A DNA stretch of 64,000 nt from UBA6059 sp040219045 (lineage in GTDB: Bacteria; Bacteroidota; Bacteroidia; Cytophagales; Cyclobacteriaceae): positions 744,001 through 808,000 of the forward strand of contig OZ245881.1 of NCBI GenBank assembly GCA_965229505.1, read 5' to 3'. This document shows positions 25,889-34,878 of the stretch, in pieces (within the stretch, counting starts at the first letter, position 1; every line of letters starts with the position of its first letter). The position numbers and the translations under genes are program-made. The notes under the pieces were generated by a model, which had not been told where the DNA came from, did not search any database, and saw nothing but the letters and a program-made list of their open reading frames with translations.

Positions 25889-27589
25889 ATGAATCTGAAT
25901 GCGAAAGCAAAGCAGCAGAACACTTATGATGCCATTGTGGTGGGCACAGGCATTAGTGGTGGTTGGGCTGCAAAGGAGTTGACCGAAAAAGGGCTCAAAA
26001 CGCTGGTACTGGAGCGAGGTAGAAATGTGGAGCACATCAAGGACTACCCTACTACCAATCTCAATCCATGGGAGCTCCCCAACGGGGATCGCCTATCGGC
26101 AGAAGAGTTGAAAGACTACCCCGTGCAGAACCGGACCGGCTACACCATGAAGCCATCGACCAAGCACTGGTGGGTAAAGGATACAGAACACCCTTATGAA
26201 GAAGAAAAGCGCTTTGACTGGATCAGAGGCTACCATGTCGGTGGCAGGTCACTGTTATGGGGACGTCAGAGCTATCGCCTCAGTGAGATGGATTTCGCTG
26301 CTAACGCGAAAGAAGGTATTGCGGTAGACTGGCCCATCCGATACAAAGATCTGGAGCCGTGGTATGACTATGTAGAGACGCACATTGGTGTAAGTGGACA
26401 AAACGAGGGTTTGGCTCAGCTGCCAGATGGCAAGCTGCTTCCTCCTATGGACTACACCTGTCTTGAGAAGCATGTAAAGGATAGCATCGCTGCTAACTTT
26501 GACGATAGAATCATGACCATCGGCCGTACGGCTAACCTATCGCAAAATCATAATGGTCGCTCAAAATGCCAGTACCGCAACCTCTGTATTAGAGGTTGTC
26601 CTTTTGGCGCATATTTCAGCAGTCAGAGCTCGACACTTCCCGCTGCTGTGGCGACTGGCAACATGACGTTGCGTCCAAACAGTATAGTCACCGAAGTGCT
26701 TTATGATAAGGAATCTAAGAAAGCTACAGGTGTCCGTGTAATGGACGCAGAGACTGGCGAATACACTGAGTACTTCTCGAAGATCGTCTTTCTTAATGCC
26801 TCCGCCTTAGGATCGACCTGGATCTTGATGAACTCAAAGAGTGAGGTACATCCCGAAGGAATGGGCAATGCCTCCGGGGAGCTTGGTCACAACCTCATGG
26901 ATCACCACTTCCGTGTAGGTGCATCAGGTGAGTATGACGGTTTCCAGGATCAGTACTTCCACGGTAGACGACCTAACGGAATCTATATACCAAGATTCCG
27001 AAACATCACCGACCAGAGAGACGACTATTTGAGAGGATTTGGCTATCAGGGTGGTGGTAGTCGTAACGGTTGGAAAAGTGCAGTGGCCGAACTCGGTGTG
27101 GGTAAACAGCTCAAAGAAGACATTGTGACTCCCGGCAATTGGCAAATGGGCCTAACGGGGTTTGGCGAATGCCTACCCTACCACGAAAACAAGGTGACAC
27201 TGACAAGCGATAAGCTCGATAAGCATGGACTGCCTACTTTCAAAATTGATTGTGAGTTTAAGGAAAACGAGCTCGCCATGCGAAAGGATATGGCCGACTC
27301 AGCAGCAGAAATGTTGGAAGTGGCAGGTCTGAAAAACGTCAAGAAGTACGATGATATCGGAGCTCCAGGCTTAGGCATACATGAAATGGGTACAGCAAGA
27401 ATGGGTCGAGATCCAAAGACTTCTGTCCTCAATAAGTGGAATCAGGTACACGAAGTACAAAATGTATTCGTGACAGATGGAGCGGCCATGACCTCAGCAG
27501 GTTGTCAAAATCCATCGTTGACTTATATGGCATTGACCGCTCGGGCGGCTGATTTCGCAGTTTCTGAACTCAAAAAAGGCAACCTTTAA
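25889..27589 (+). CDS. GMC-family FAD-dependent oxidoreductase (gluconate 2-dehydrogenase-like)
   Basis: 566 residues. The dinucleotide-binding motif IVVGTGISGGWAAKELTEKG (17-36) starts the protein. VGGRSLLWGRQSYR near residue 118 matches the GMC flavin-attachment loop. A CQYRNLCIRGCPFG segment near 229-242 holds three cysteines, as in gluconate/2-keto-gluconate dehydrogenase and glycoside-3-dehydrogenase relatives. The C-terminal signature NPSLTYMALTARAAD ends the catalytic domain. No signal peptide is visible, so export, if any, would be with the Tat-type partner encoded 11 bases downstream. The family oxidises sugar or glycoside hydroxyls; substrate unknown. Confidence 0.88.
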   Translation: MNLNAKAKQQNTYDAIVVGTGISGGWAAKELTEKGLKTLVLERGRNVEHIKDYPTTNLNPWELPNGDRLSAEELKDYPVQNRTGYTMKPSTKHWWVKDTEHPYEEEKRFDWIRGYHVGGRSLLWGRQSYRLSEMDFAANAKEGIAVDWPIRYKDLEPWYDYVETHIGVSGQNEGLAQLPDGKLLPPMDYTCLEKHVKDSIAANFDDRIMTIGRTANLSQNHNGRSKCQYRNLCIRGCPFGAYFSSQSSTLPAAVATGNMTLRPNSIVTEVLYDKESKKATGVRVMDAETGEYTEYFSKIVFLNASALGSTWILMNSKSEVHPEGMGNASGELGHNLMDHHFRVGASGEYDGFQDQYFHGRRPNGIYIPRFRNITDQRDDYLRGFGYQGGGSRNGWKSAVAELGVGKQLKEDIVTPGNWQMGLTGFGECLPYHENKVTLTSDKLDKHGLPTFKIDCEFKENELAMRKDMADSAAEMLEVAGLKNVKKYDDIGAPGLGIHEMGTARMGRDPKTSVLNKWNQVHEVQNVFVTDGAAMTSAGCQNPSLTYMALTARAADFAVSELKKGNL

Positions 27590-27600
27590 TTCTAACGATC

Positions 27601-28197
27601 ATGTCAATAGATAGAAGAGAAGCAATTAAAAAGACCGCCCTCATGATGGGCGGAGCACTCAGCGCACCCACTATACTTGGGGTACTCAACGGTTGTACGC
27701 CAAGCATGGAACCCAACTGGATGCCCAGGTTCTTTACCAAAGAGCAGGCTGTTACAGTCATGGAATTGGCTGAAACGATTATACCCAAGACAGACACTCC
27801 GGGCGCCAAGGACATTGGGGTACCCCAATTCATCGAGGAGATGGTAAGCACCATTTATTCGTTGGAAGATCGAACGAAGTTCATGAAAGGACTTCAGGCT
27901 TTTGAGACAGAATGCGACGACAAGATGGGGGATCCGTTTGGCTATCTTGAACCTAACAAGAAGCTGTCTTTTACCATGCAGAAGGACAGGGATATCAAGC
28001 AATATAAGGGTGTCGACTTTGACGAAGAAGGTATCGAAAAACCATTCTTCTGGACTTTCAAGGAATTGACGTTATTGGGGTACTTCACCTCAGAGGTGGG
28101 GGCAACAAAGGTGCTGCAGCATAAGTTTGTTCCCACTAAATGGGAGGCCTGCATTCCTCTGTCCCAAGCCGGGGAAGGGAAGACATGGTCAATGTAG
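27601..28197 (+). CDS. Gluconate 2-dehydrogenase subunit 3 family protein
   Basis: 198 residues. The N-terminus DRREAIKKTALMMGGALSAP has a twin-arginine-like RR followed by a hydrophobic stretch and an NGC lipobox-like site near residue 31, so Tat export and possible lipid anchoring are likely. The body contains VMELAETIIPKTDTPGAKDIGV and a C-terminal FTSEVGATKVL, both typical of PF13618. It is the small partner of the GMC dehydrogenase upstream and could carry that folded flavoprotein across the membrane ('hitchhiker' export). The pair forms a two-gene unit ended by the hairpin at 28274. Confidence 0.9.
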   Translation: MSIDRREAIKKTALMMGGALSAPTILGVLNGCTPSMEPNWMPRFFTKEQAVTVMELAETIIPKTDTPGAKDIGVPQFIEEMVSTIYSLEDRTKFMKGLQAFETECDDKMGDPFGYLEPNKKLSFTMQKDRDIKQYKGVDFDEEGIEKPFFWTFKELTLLGYFTSEVGATKVLQHKFVPTKWEACIPLSQAGEGKTWSM

Positions 28198-28273
28198 AGA
28201 TCAATTGATAATTGACAATACGGAAATTGATAATAGATTTTTCGTTGAATTGTCGGTTGTTGCAATATACAGG

Positions 28274-28301
28274 AGGCCTCATTCTCTAGAGTGTGAGGCC
28301 T
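28274..28301 (+). terminator. Rho-independent terminator after subunit 3 gene
   Basis: AGGCCTCA (28274-28281) pairs with TGAGGCCT (28294-28301); the loop contains CTCTAGAG, which can extend the stem. The hairpin is followed by TTT. It ends the GMC/subunit 3 transcript about 75 bases after the stop. Confidence 0.65.
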
Positions 28302-28366
28302 TTTCATTGCGACACCATTTCCAACCGAAACTCAACCTATTGTGTCTATGTTTTCAAAGCTTACCA

Positions 28367-28726
28367 ATGAAAACCACCCTTGCCATTCTAATCTACAGCC
28401 TTCTTTTTTCTGCCTGCGGTGAAAATGAAGGGGCTTGCGATAAAAGTGACGATTTTCTGAGTGAAGTGGATCAGGCTCAGGGAAGTCTTCATTACGATGA
28501 CCAGTATGAGACCCATTATATCCGGTATTTTATACCCGGCACTATTGACTCCAGCTACAAAGGCTATATCTGCGCCGAGGTGTTTCCTGATTTTTTATTC
28601 ACAGAGGGCATGACCATCGACTTTGGTGGCCGGTTCTATGAAACGGATGCATTTGATGATGCACTCATTGCTATCGGAGGAGAGCACATTGTCGTACTGG
28701 AGATTGACTTCCTCGCAGTGCCGTAA
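28367..28726 (+). CDS. Small hypothetical lipoprotein
   Basis: 119 residues from ATG 28367. The signal MKTTLAILIYSLLFSAC ends in a good lipobox (FSAC, Cys17). The mature part is small and acidic with two further cysteines (GACDKSD and YICAEVF), possibly a disulfide. Upstream in-frame codons extend into the preceding gene and its terminator and are unlikely to be used. No family is recognised. It follows the terminator of the GMC operon, so it probably has its own promoter. Confidence 0.6.
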   Translation: MKTTLAILIYSLLFSACGENEGACDKSDDFLSEVDQAQGSLHYDDQYETHYIRYFIPGTIDSSYKGYICAEVFPDFLFTEGMTIDFGGRFYETDAFDDALIAIGGEHIVVLEIDFLAVP

Positions 28727-28740
28727 TGTTGAGAATATAG

Positions 28741-29043
28741 CTAGGCTAAATACCCAACTTTAGTAACTTCCTCCTGAAGAAATCCTTTTAAACTCAAATC
28801 TTCATCAAGTTCAGGCCAATGAATACCCACACCATTACTTATGAGTTTATAATTATTCAGGCTCTCCAAAGAAGCCTCCTTGAGTCGCTGAGATGAGGAA
28901 ATAGGGCGATTAATTACCTTTTTATTGTTGAGGACAATCAGCATAAGGTCAAGTTCCATTTGAAAATAAAGCGAAACTATCCTTAGTCCATTTTCAAAAA
29001 TCACTCGTTCTAGCGAGTCAAAATTATTTTCCGAAATACTCAT
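28741..29043 (-). CDS. DUF2442 protein, partner of DUF4160
   Basis: 100 residues. The C-terminal half has SSSQRLKEASLESLNNY and NGVGIHWPELDEDLSLKGFL; the 'GxGIHWPxLDEDLS' stretch is the hallmark of DUF2442. The start overlaps the DUF4160 gene by 20 bases, so the two are translationally coupled. The pair has been proposed to act as a toxin-antitoxin module, with the roles of each partner not settled to my knowledge. Confidence 0.8.
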   Translation of the reverse strand: MSISENNFDSLERVIFENGLRIVSLYFQMELDLMLIVLNNKKVINRPISSSQRLKEASLESLNNYKLISNGVGIHWPELDEDLSLKGFLQEEVTKVGYLA

Positions 29044-29260
29044 CCCACTTTTCTATTAAGCTTTCAATATTCGCTTCAACTAATTTCAAGATTTCTCTTT
29101 TCTCCTGATCCTTAAACCTATAGAAGTATTTAGCAGTTAATGGCTCAAGCCAAATCTTACCTGTTCCTTCCCCCTTTTCTACGTGAACATGCTTTGGTTC
29201 GTTTCCATCACCTGCATAGAAGTAAAACCTGTATCCATTCACAAAAAGGATCGTCGGCAT
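29024..29260 (-). CDS. DUF4160 protein
   Basis: 78 residues, starting MPTILFVNGYRFYFYAGDGNEPKHVHVEKG, which contains the family motif F[YF]xxDxxEPxHVHV. The rest (GKIWLEPLTAKYF and a C-terminal helix KREILKLVEANIESLIEKW) also fits DUF4160. It precedes DUF2442 with a 20-base overlap and lies four bases after the DUF1080 gene on the same strand, so it may be transcribed from the glycan locus. Confidence 0.85.
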   Translation of the reverse strand: MPTILFVNGYRFYFYAGDGNEPKHVHVEKGEGTGKIWLEPLTAKYFYRFKDQEKREILKLVEANIESLIEKWDEYFGK

Positions 29261-29264
29261 TTAT

Positions 29265-30014
29265 CTACAGCTCTCTCACCCAGATATTTCTGAATTTCAC
29301 AGGGTTACCGTGATCCTGCAGTTTCAACGAAGCATTGCCATGCTCAACATATACTGGCAGACCCTTATACTCCGTGGGGCCCCATATGCTGGTATTGTCC
29401 TGAACGAGTACTCCGTTGAGAAATGCGGTGATGCGAGCAGGTACAAGCAACTTGCCTTCATCATTAAAAACCGGCGCACGATATACAATATCGTAAGTCT
29501 GCCATGTCAGCGGCGGCCTGTTAGCATTCACAAGAGGTGGTTGTTGCTTATAGATTGCACCTGCCTGTCCATTGGCATAGGTCTCGGTAGAATAGCTATC
29601 CAGCACTTGTATTTCATAGCGCTCCTGTAGGAATATCCCGCTGTTGCCCTGATCCTGGCCCGTACCTTCCACATCAGTAGGTGCCATCCACTCTATATGA
29701 AGCTGAATATCTCCAAAGGTCTCCCTGGTCTTGATATCTCCAGTACCCTTCTTTACCATAAATGCTCCGTCAGCGACATCCCATTTTGCCTCTGATCCAT
29801 CGAGGTGTATCCAAGCGTCAAGCGAACTACCATCAAATAATACAACTGCATCCGATGGAGCATTCCCGATAGTCTCGGCAGGTGTTACCTTGTCCACCAG
29901 CTTCCAGACTTCAGTCACCTCTGGGTCTAGGCTTTCACGATCTCGACCCTGACCATAAACTACCGAAATGCCACATAAGCTTAACAATATCAGGATAGCT
30001 ATATTCTTCATCAT
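29265..30014 (-). CDS. Exported DUF1080 / 3-keto-disaccharide hydrolase-like protein
   Basis: 249 residues; MMKNIAILILLSLCGISVVYG is a signal peptide. The jelly-roll domain (concanavalin-like) carries the family signatures VVLFDGSSLDAWIHLDG (~55), FGDIQLHIEWMAP (~105), GNSGIFLQERYEIQVLDSY (~123-141) and AGAIYKQQPPLVNANRPPLTWQTYDI (part of the family core). Proteins of this family have been reported to cleave 3-keto-glycosides. With the GMC dehydrogenase and subunit 3 about 1.1 kb away, a keto-glycoside pathway is a reasonable inference. It starts 9 bases after the sortilin-like gene. Confidence 0.87.
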   Translation of the reverse strand: MMKNIAILILLSLCGISVVYGQGRDRESLDPEVTEVWKLVDKVTPAETIGNAPSDAVVLFDGSSLDAWIHLDGSEAKWDVADGAFMVKKGTGDIKTRETFGDIQLHIEWMAPTDVEGTGQDQGNSGIFLQERYEIQVLDSYSTETYANGQAGAIYKQQPPLVNANRPPLTWQTYDIVYRAPVFNDEGKLLVPARITAFLNGVLVQDNTSIWGPTEYKGLPVYVEHGNASLKLQDHGNPVKFRNIWVREL

Positions 30015-30023
30015 AGGATTGTT

Positions 30024-33000
30024 TTATCTGTTTGGAATATGAATATAAGGAATATTCAATTCTTCCAGCATATCCTCGATGGCCTTCAGATCCTCCCCGA
30101 TCAATTGGTCATAATCAGACTTGACAGCCGCCCATTCCTTTTTCAAATCTTCCAACCTGTCATAGATAGCATCATTGGGCTTTCCCTCCTGAGAGTGAGC
30201 TACCGAAAATAGGTATCCGACATGCGTGTCCAGCCGAACAGGATAGTTGATCGGGTCTTGATGACTCTCCGTTTTTGTCTGTATCAATTGATCCTCTACA
30301 CCTGTGATGGCCTCTTGAAATGCTTTAACATTCGCCACAGCCTCCTGATTGTCGCCCAAATCTATACCCTCCAGTTGGTCACGAATACTCCTGATGTCGG
30401 ATATAGTGGAGTGTATGTCCGTCACCATGTCTCTAACTTCTATTTGCAGAGCCAGTTGTGCCTCAAAGCCCGCCTGATCCACTTCCCATCTGGGATCAGC
30501 CTTGACAGTCAGCGTCTGCGTAGAGGTAGTCTGCCCAGAAGTCAGCGTAACCTTGTAGTCTCCAGGCACCACCCTTGGCCCACCGGAGTAGCTCAGATAG
30601 ATGAAAGTGCCCGGCACCAATTCAGCTTTTGGATAGGTGAGATTCCATTCCCACCGATTAAGTCCCTTTTTCCCTGCTATTTCTCTGTACTCGTTGACGG
30701 GGTTGTCATCCATATCTGTGATCGTGATCGATACGGTATCATTTTCCGGTAGGTAATAGTGTAACAACGCTCCCCCGGGCGCTGGATCGGGCGCAAGGTC
30801 ACCGCGCTGGGTACCTATCTGTGTCCGATATGCTACCCTCGGTGAGAGCAGTGTGGCCTGCTGCGCTACCGAAATACTATGAAGCGGACTCACATCATCG
30901 AGTATCCAGAAGGCACGGCCCTGTGTCGACACCACCAGGTCTTTTTCTTTAATCACCATATCAGTTATCGGCGTTATCGGCAGGTTATTCTGAAAGGGTT
31001 GCCAGCTGGACCCATTGTCAAAAGAGATGTACATGCCAAACTCTGTGCCCGCATAGAGCAAGCCCTCCCGATCAGGATCCTCTCTAACCACCCGCACAAA
31101 ATGATCCGATGGGATACCGTTGCGGCCATTGGTCAGTAGCTGCCAACTCTGGCCATAATCGTTGGTCTGGAAAATATAGGGTCTGAAGTCATTGTCACGA
31201 TAGCGATATACGGCCATGGTCGCTCTACCCTTCTTGGAGTTTGACAGATCTATCATGTTCACCGTGCCTTCTTTGGGCATATTCGAGGGAGTGATGTTCT
31301 GCCAGCTTGCACCATTATCTTTTGATATATGCACCAGCCCATCATCACTTCCGGCCCACAGCACACCCTTCTCAATCGGCGATTCCTCAAACGCAAAAAT
31401 GGTACAGTAGAGCTCCACAGAAGTGTTGTCGTTCTGGATGGGCTCGCCTGGAATATCGAGATACTTATCTATATTCTGCGTCAAGTCAGGGCTGATTACC
31501 TCCCAGGTTTGTCCTTCATTGGTAGATCGGTGGACGTAGTTGGAGGTGATGTACAAAGTCTTAGGATCATGTGGTGAGAAACGAATCGGCGCATTCCACT
31601 GGAAGCGATACTTCAGGTCACGGCCTTCCACACCATCGTAGAGCTCAGGATAGGCCCCTACCCTCTTTGATCGATCCTTGGAGCGATCAATACGGGAGAT
31701 AATGCCGATGTAAGTACCCGCATAGACCACATCGGGATTGCGCGGATCCACAGCAATATGACCACTCTCTCCACCGCCCACGGCATACACGTCCGCAGCA
31801 TGGTGCAGTCCGCCTCCTCTACTAGGGAGCGACAGTGTGGTGTTGTCTTGCTGTGCACCATAGACTCTGTATGGCCATTGGTTATCGGTCGTCACCCGAT
31901 AGATCTCAGCAGTGGGTTGATTCCAATTCGTGGACCAGGTAGCACCACCGTTGAAGCTGACATTCGCGCCTCCGTCGTTGGTCTCAATCATGTATTCAGG
32001 GTATTTTGGGTTGATCCAGACAAAGTGATCATCGCCGTGTGGTGTATCGATCCGCTCCAGGGTCTTACCACCATCCGGTGACTCATAAAATCTCGTATTG
32101 ACGATGTAGATCGTTTGCTCCTTAGTAGGATGTGCAAACACTCGCGAATAGTACCAGGCACGCTGGCGGATCAGGTGATCCCGGCTGCTTCTCTCCCAGC
32201 TTTTGCCTCCATCTGTAGACATATAGAGGCCGCCTTTGGTCTCGTCTATATGCTCATGGAGTACCCATATCCTATCGGAATTGACTGGAGACACGGCTAT
32301 ACCAACTTTACCAATGATACCATCCGGTAGTCCTCCCTTACCAGAAAGCCTCTGCCAGGTGTCACCTCCGTCGGTAGACTTGTATACTCCACTGCCACGA
32401 CCACCATCAATCATTGTCCAGGGCTTACGCTCTGCCTGCCAAAAGCCGGCGTAGAGCACCCTCGGGTTGTTCGGGTCCATGATCAGTTCGCTGGCACCTG
32501 TGCTGTCATTGACAAAGAGCACTTTTTCCCAATCCTGACCACCATTTTTGCTGCGATAAATGCCGCGATCAGGAGTTGGCCCAAAAATATTGCCTTGTAC
32601 CGCAGCATAGACCAAATCAGGGTTTTTGGGATGAATCTGCATTCTTCCTATCTGGCCCGCGTTCTCTAATCCGCTGAAAGACCAAGTAGCCCCGGCATCC
32701 GTACTTTTATACACCCCCTTACCCGTAGAGACATTGCCCCTGGGGTCGGCAGAGCCTGTACCCACATAGACCACATTGGGGTCTGACAGTGAGACTTCCA
32801 CAGCACCTATCGACCCTACCGGAATGTAGCCGTCTGAGATATTATTCCATGTAGTACCTCCATCAGTAGTCTTCCAGACACCCCCACCGGTGGTACCCAT
32901 GTAGTAAGTAAAGATTTCATCTGGGACGCCAGCCGCCGCTGTGCTTCTGCCACCCCGAAAGGGGCCAATAAAGCGGTATTTCATAGCAGACAACTCACTG

Positions 33001-33089
33001 GAAGGTATCGACTGTCCGTGGGCTTGATATTGCGGTAGCTGAAAAAGTGAACAAAGGGTCAGTGAAAGAAAAATAGTGAATGCTTTCAT
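30024..33089 (-). CDS. Large exported sortilin/VPS10-like BNR-repeat protein
   Basis: 1021 residues. Signal peptide at about 1-26. The first ~700 residues hold many Asp-box repeats (for example KTTDGGTTWNN, STDAGATWS, SKNGGQDWEKV, STDGGDTWQ), forming one or two beta-propellers as in VPS10/sortilin-like 'glycosyl hydrolase' BNR proteins common in Bacteroidota. A short Ig-like FlgD-type segment around 770-860 follows (PENDTVSITITDMDDNPV), then a helical C-terminal region. No catalytic residues can be assigned. There is no type-9 secretion C-terminal domain, so it is probably periplasmic or surface-associated by other means. Likely co-transcribed with the DUF1080 gene. Confidence 0.85.
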   Translation of the reverse strand: MKAFTIFLSLTLCSLFQLPQYQAHGQSIPSSELSAMKYRFIGPFRGGRSTAAAGVPDEIFTYYMGTTGGGVWKTTDGGTTWNNISDGYIPVGSIGAVEVSLSDPNVVYVGTGSADPRGNVSTGKGVYKSTDAGATWSFSGLENAGQIGRMQIHPKNPDLVYAAVQGNIFGPTPDRGIYRSKNGGQDWEKVLFVNDSTGASELIMDPNNPRVLYAGFWQAERKPWTMIDGGRGSGVYKSTDGGDTWQRLSGKGGLPDGIIGKVGIAVSPVNSDRIWVLHEHIDETKGGLYMSTDGGKSWERSSRDHLIRQRAWYYSRVFAHPTKEQTIYIVNTRFYESPDGGKTLERIDTPHGDDHFVWINPKYPEYMIETNDGGANVSFNGGATWSTNWNQPTAEIYRVTTDNQWPYRVYGAQQDNTTLSLPSRGGGLHHAADVYAVGGGESGHIAVDPRNPDVVYAGTYIGIISRIDRSKDRSKRVGAYPELYDGVEGRDLKYRFQWNAPIRFSPHDPKTLYITSNYVHRSTNEGQTWEVISPDLTQNIDKYLDIPGEPIQNDNTSVELYCTIFAFEESPIEKGVLWAGSDDGLVHISKDNGASWQNITPSNMPKEGTVNMIDLSNSKKGRATMAVYRYRDNDFRPYIFQTNDYGQSWQLLTNGRNGIPSDHFVRVVREDPDREGLLYAGTEFGMYISFDNGSSWQPFQNNLPITPITDMVIKEKDLVVSTQGRAFWILDDVSPLHSISVAQQATLLSPRVAYRTQIGTQRGDLAPDPAPGGALLHYYLPENDTVSITITDMDDNPVNEYREIAGKKGLNRWEWNLTYPKAELVPGTFIYLSYSGGPRVVPGDYKVTLTSGQTTSTQTLTVKADPRWEVDQAGFEAQLALQIEVRDMVTDIHSTISDIRSIRDQLEGIDLGDNQEAVANVKAFQEAITGVEDQLIQTKTESHQDPINYPVRLDTHVGYLFSVAHSQEGKPNDAIYDRLEDLKKEWAAVKSDYDQLIGEDLKAIEDMLEELNIPYIHIPNR

Positions 33090-33175
33090 AGGAGTCAGAT
33101 TTGCAATGAAGCTAGGAAAATGATTGGCCTCAAGCCATCAATAATCAATGAGAAGTCCGTTTCCGTGGTGTGCGG

Positions 33176-33703
33176 TTAATTGATAGCTTTTAGTGCTTTG
33201 AGTATCTTCCTACCCCTTGACACAAAGCCTGCCGACCCATAGGGCATTTGCTCTTCTATCATATACTCCAGCTCGGACTTCAGCTCGGGCACGCGCTTCA
33301 CAATATTGAAAAGTACGGTCATCGAAAAGACTTTAATAGCGATGGGTTCTTTGGCCGATTGTAACAGCCCAAAACAGATATCGGCCGCCTCGCCTAGCAA
33401 GTCTTCAGGTATATCATGAAACTGCAGCAGCCTTACGGTATTGCGGGTAACTGCATCATGCACGTCATTGCGGAGGTTGAGAATAATCTTTTCATAATAT
33501 GGCGCGAGAAAGTCGGGCCGCTGCTCGCACACTTCGTTGACTACTGCTGCTGCCCTTTGCGGTAGCCGATAACCCTCTCCGGCATCATCCAGGAAATAAG
33601 ACATCAATAAGGGAAACTGCGAAGGATCTGCAATAATCGCAGCAGACATCTCAAGCGTATGCTTCTTTGAGTATTCAGATAGCAGTTCTGCCCTTAGGTC
33701 CAT
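33176..33703 (-). CDS. Hypothetical HEAT-like helical protein
   Basis: 175 residues, entirely helical in appearance, with repeating pairs of amphipathic helices such as AAAVVNEVCEQRPDFLAPYYEKIILNL-type segments spaced by 35-40 residues. This resembles HEAT/ARM repeats rather than an enzyme. No signal peptide or catalytic motif. It starts two bases after the stop of the DUF6090-type gene, so the two form one unit. Role unknown; such proteins usually bind other proteins. Confidence 0.6.
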   Translation of the reverse strand: MDLRAELLSEYSKKHTLEMSAAIIADPSQFPLLMSYFLDDAGEGYRLPQRAAAVVNEVCEQRPDFLAPYYEKIILNLRNDVHDAVTRNTVRLLQFHDIPEDLLGEAADICFGLLQSAKEPIAIKVFSMTVLFNIVKRVPELKSELEYMIEEQMPYGSAGFVSRGRKILKALKAIN

Positions 33704-33705
33704 CG

Positions 33706-34362
33706 CTATTCCAGTCGTTCCTTGCGATTAGCGAGCATCTGCTTTGTGAGCGTGATATGCTCCAAGGTCATTTCTCGCAATGCCATGCTTTGCTCAAGCA
33801 TGTTTTTACACATTACGATGGCGTTGATATAAGACTTATTCCTGAGTAGTGTAGCGCTGATTTTGTCACTCTCGATCCTTATGCCGTCTATCGTATATGG
33901 CTTGACATAGTTATCAATGTGATCACTGATATATCCGTCCCATTTACCTATTCCACCATAGAGTTGATTATACAAAAAGACGATGGAATTCTGGACCTCA
34001 TAAGCAGAGATGACTTCAAGCTTACCAGAATTAACAATGGTCTGGTAGGTCACGGTCTTTGGAGTGAAAGGTACATAGTAAACCAAATCGAGAAATACCC
34101 CGTCGAACTCCATCCTCGTACCATTCGCGGAATGATCGAGGATGTCTTTCATCTTCTCCATATTTATGGAGTCCACCATCAGCAGTGTGTCCAGCATCGC
34201 CTCGTCATAGGCAAGGTCAACCGATAGATCATTCAAATACTTGATCTCCAGCTTAAGGTTTTGTCTATCCTCTCGCCAGCCCTCTAAATAAAAGGCAATG
34301 GAAATACCAAGTATAACAACCACCAGATTTACTAAGTGGTCTTTCCAATTAATCGAATTCAT
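33706..34362 (-). CDS. DUF6090-type membrane-anchored protein
   Basis: 218 residues. A cytoplasmic leader MNSINWKDHLVNLV runs into one membrane helix (about 9-25, VVVILGISIAFYLEGW), then EDRQNLKLEIKYLNDL and a helical domain with a TVTYQTIVNSGKLEVI segment near 110. The leader-helix-'W+E/D+R' pattern is typical of the DUF6090 family of Bacteroidota. Function unknown. Upstream DNA is divergent from the OmpA-like gene. Confidence 0.65.
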   Translation of the reverse strand: MNSINWKDHLVNLVVVILGISIAFYLEGWREDRQNLKLEIKYLNDLSVDLAYDEAMLDTLLMVDSINMEKMKDILDHSANGTRMEFDGVFLDLVYYVPFTPKTVTYQTIVNSGKLEVISAYEVQNSIVFLYNQLYGGIGKWDGYISDHIDNYVKPYTIDGIRIESDKISATLLRNKSYINAIVMCKNMLEQSMALREMTLEHITLTKQMLANRKERLE

Positions 34363-34461
34363 AAGAGCAATTTACTTCAAATCTGACCCATTTGACCAGA
34401 TAAAGACAATCCAAATTGGTTAGTATAAATCAATTGTCCGGCTCAATCGTAATATTAATGT

Positions 34462-34878
34462 ATGTTCAGACTGGTACTGGTTCTTTTCGCCTTCATTACG
34501 ATCCACGCTTCGGCGCAGGATGTCAATGAGCGCAAGATCATACAGACGAGCATTTTCTTTGGAGGGGGCAGTTGGTACGTCGATGAAGAGCAATCGATGG
34601 AACTCATCCAGCTCCTTGATTCCATTCCCGATATTGATCAATACCAAATCAGCCTTTACAGCCACACGGATAACATTGGCGGTAGGCGCTTCAACGAATG
34701 GCTATCACAAATGCGGAGCTACTCGGTACTTGAAAAACTTGTAGATCAACAAATCCCACCTGAGTACATACAAATTAAGGATTTTGGTCAGGCCAACCCA
34801 TGGTTTAGCAACAATGACTGGGAAGGAAGGATACTCAACAGAAGAGTGGACATTGTACTCTCTCCAATCATCTTTTAA
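34462..34878 (+). CDS. Small OmpA-domain protein
   Basis: 138 residues. A signal peptide (MFRLVLVLFAFITIHASAQ) is followed directly by an OmpA C-terminal peptidoglycan-binding domain. FFGGGSWYVDEEQSMELIQLL corresponds to the first strand and helix, ISLYSHTDNIGGRRFNEWLSQMR to the G-[HY]-[TA]-D-x-x-G...N-x-x-L-S-x-x-R motif, and GQANPWFSNNDWEGRILNRRVDI to the conserved C-terminal N-R-R-V-[DE]. There is no barrel domain, so it is a stand-alone periplasmic cell-wall-binding protein. Its stop overlaps the convergent gene's stop by four bases. Confidence 0.85.
   Translation: MFRLVLVLFAFITIHASAQDVNERKIIQTSIFFGGGSWYVDEEQSMELIQLLDSIPDIDQYQISLYSHTDNIGGRRFNEWLSQMRSYSVLEKLVDQQIPPEYIQIKDFGQANPWFSNNDWEGRILNRRVDIVLSPIIF

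Noticed and set aside
28127..28366. 80-codon upstream extension of the small lipoprotein gene
   Set aside because: It overlaps the subunit 3 gene and its terminator, and the ATG at 28367 gives a proper lipoprotein signal.
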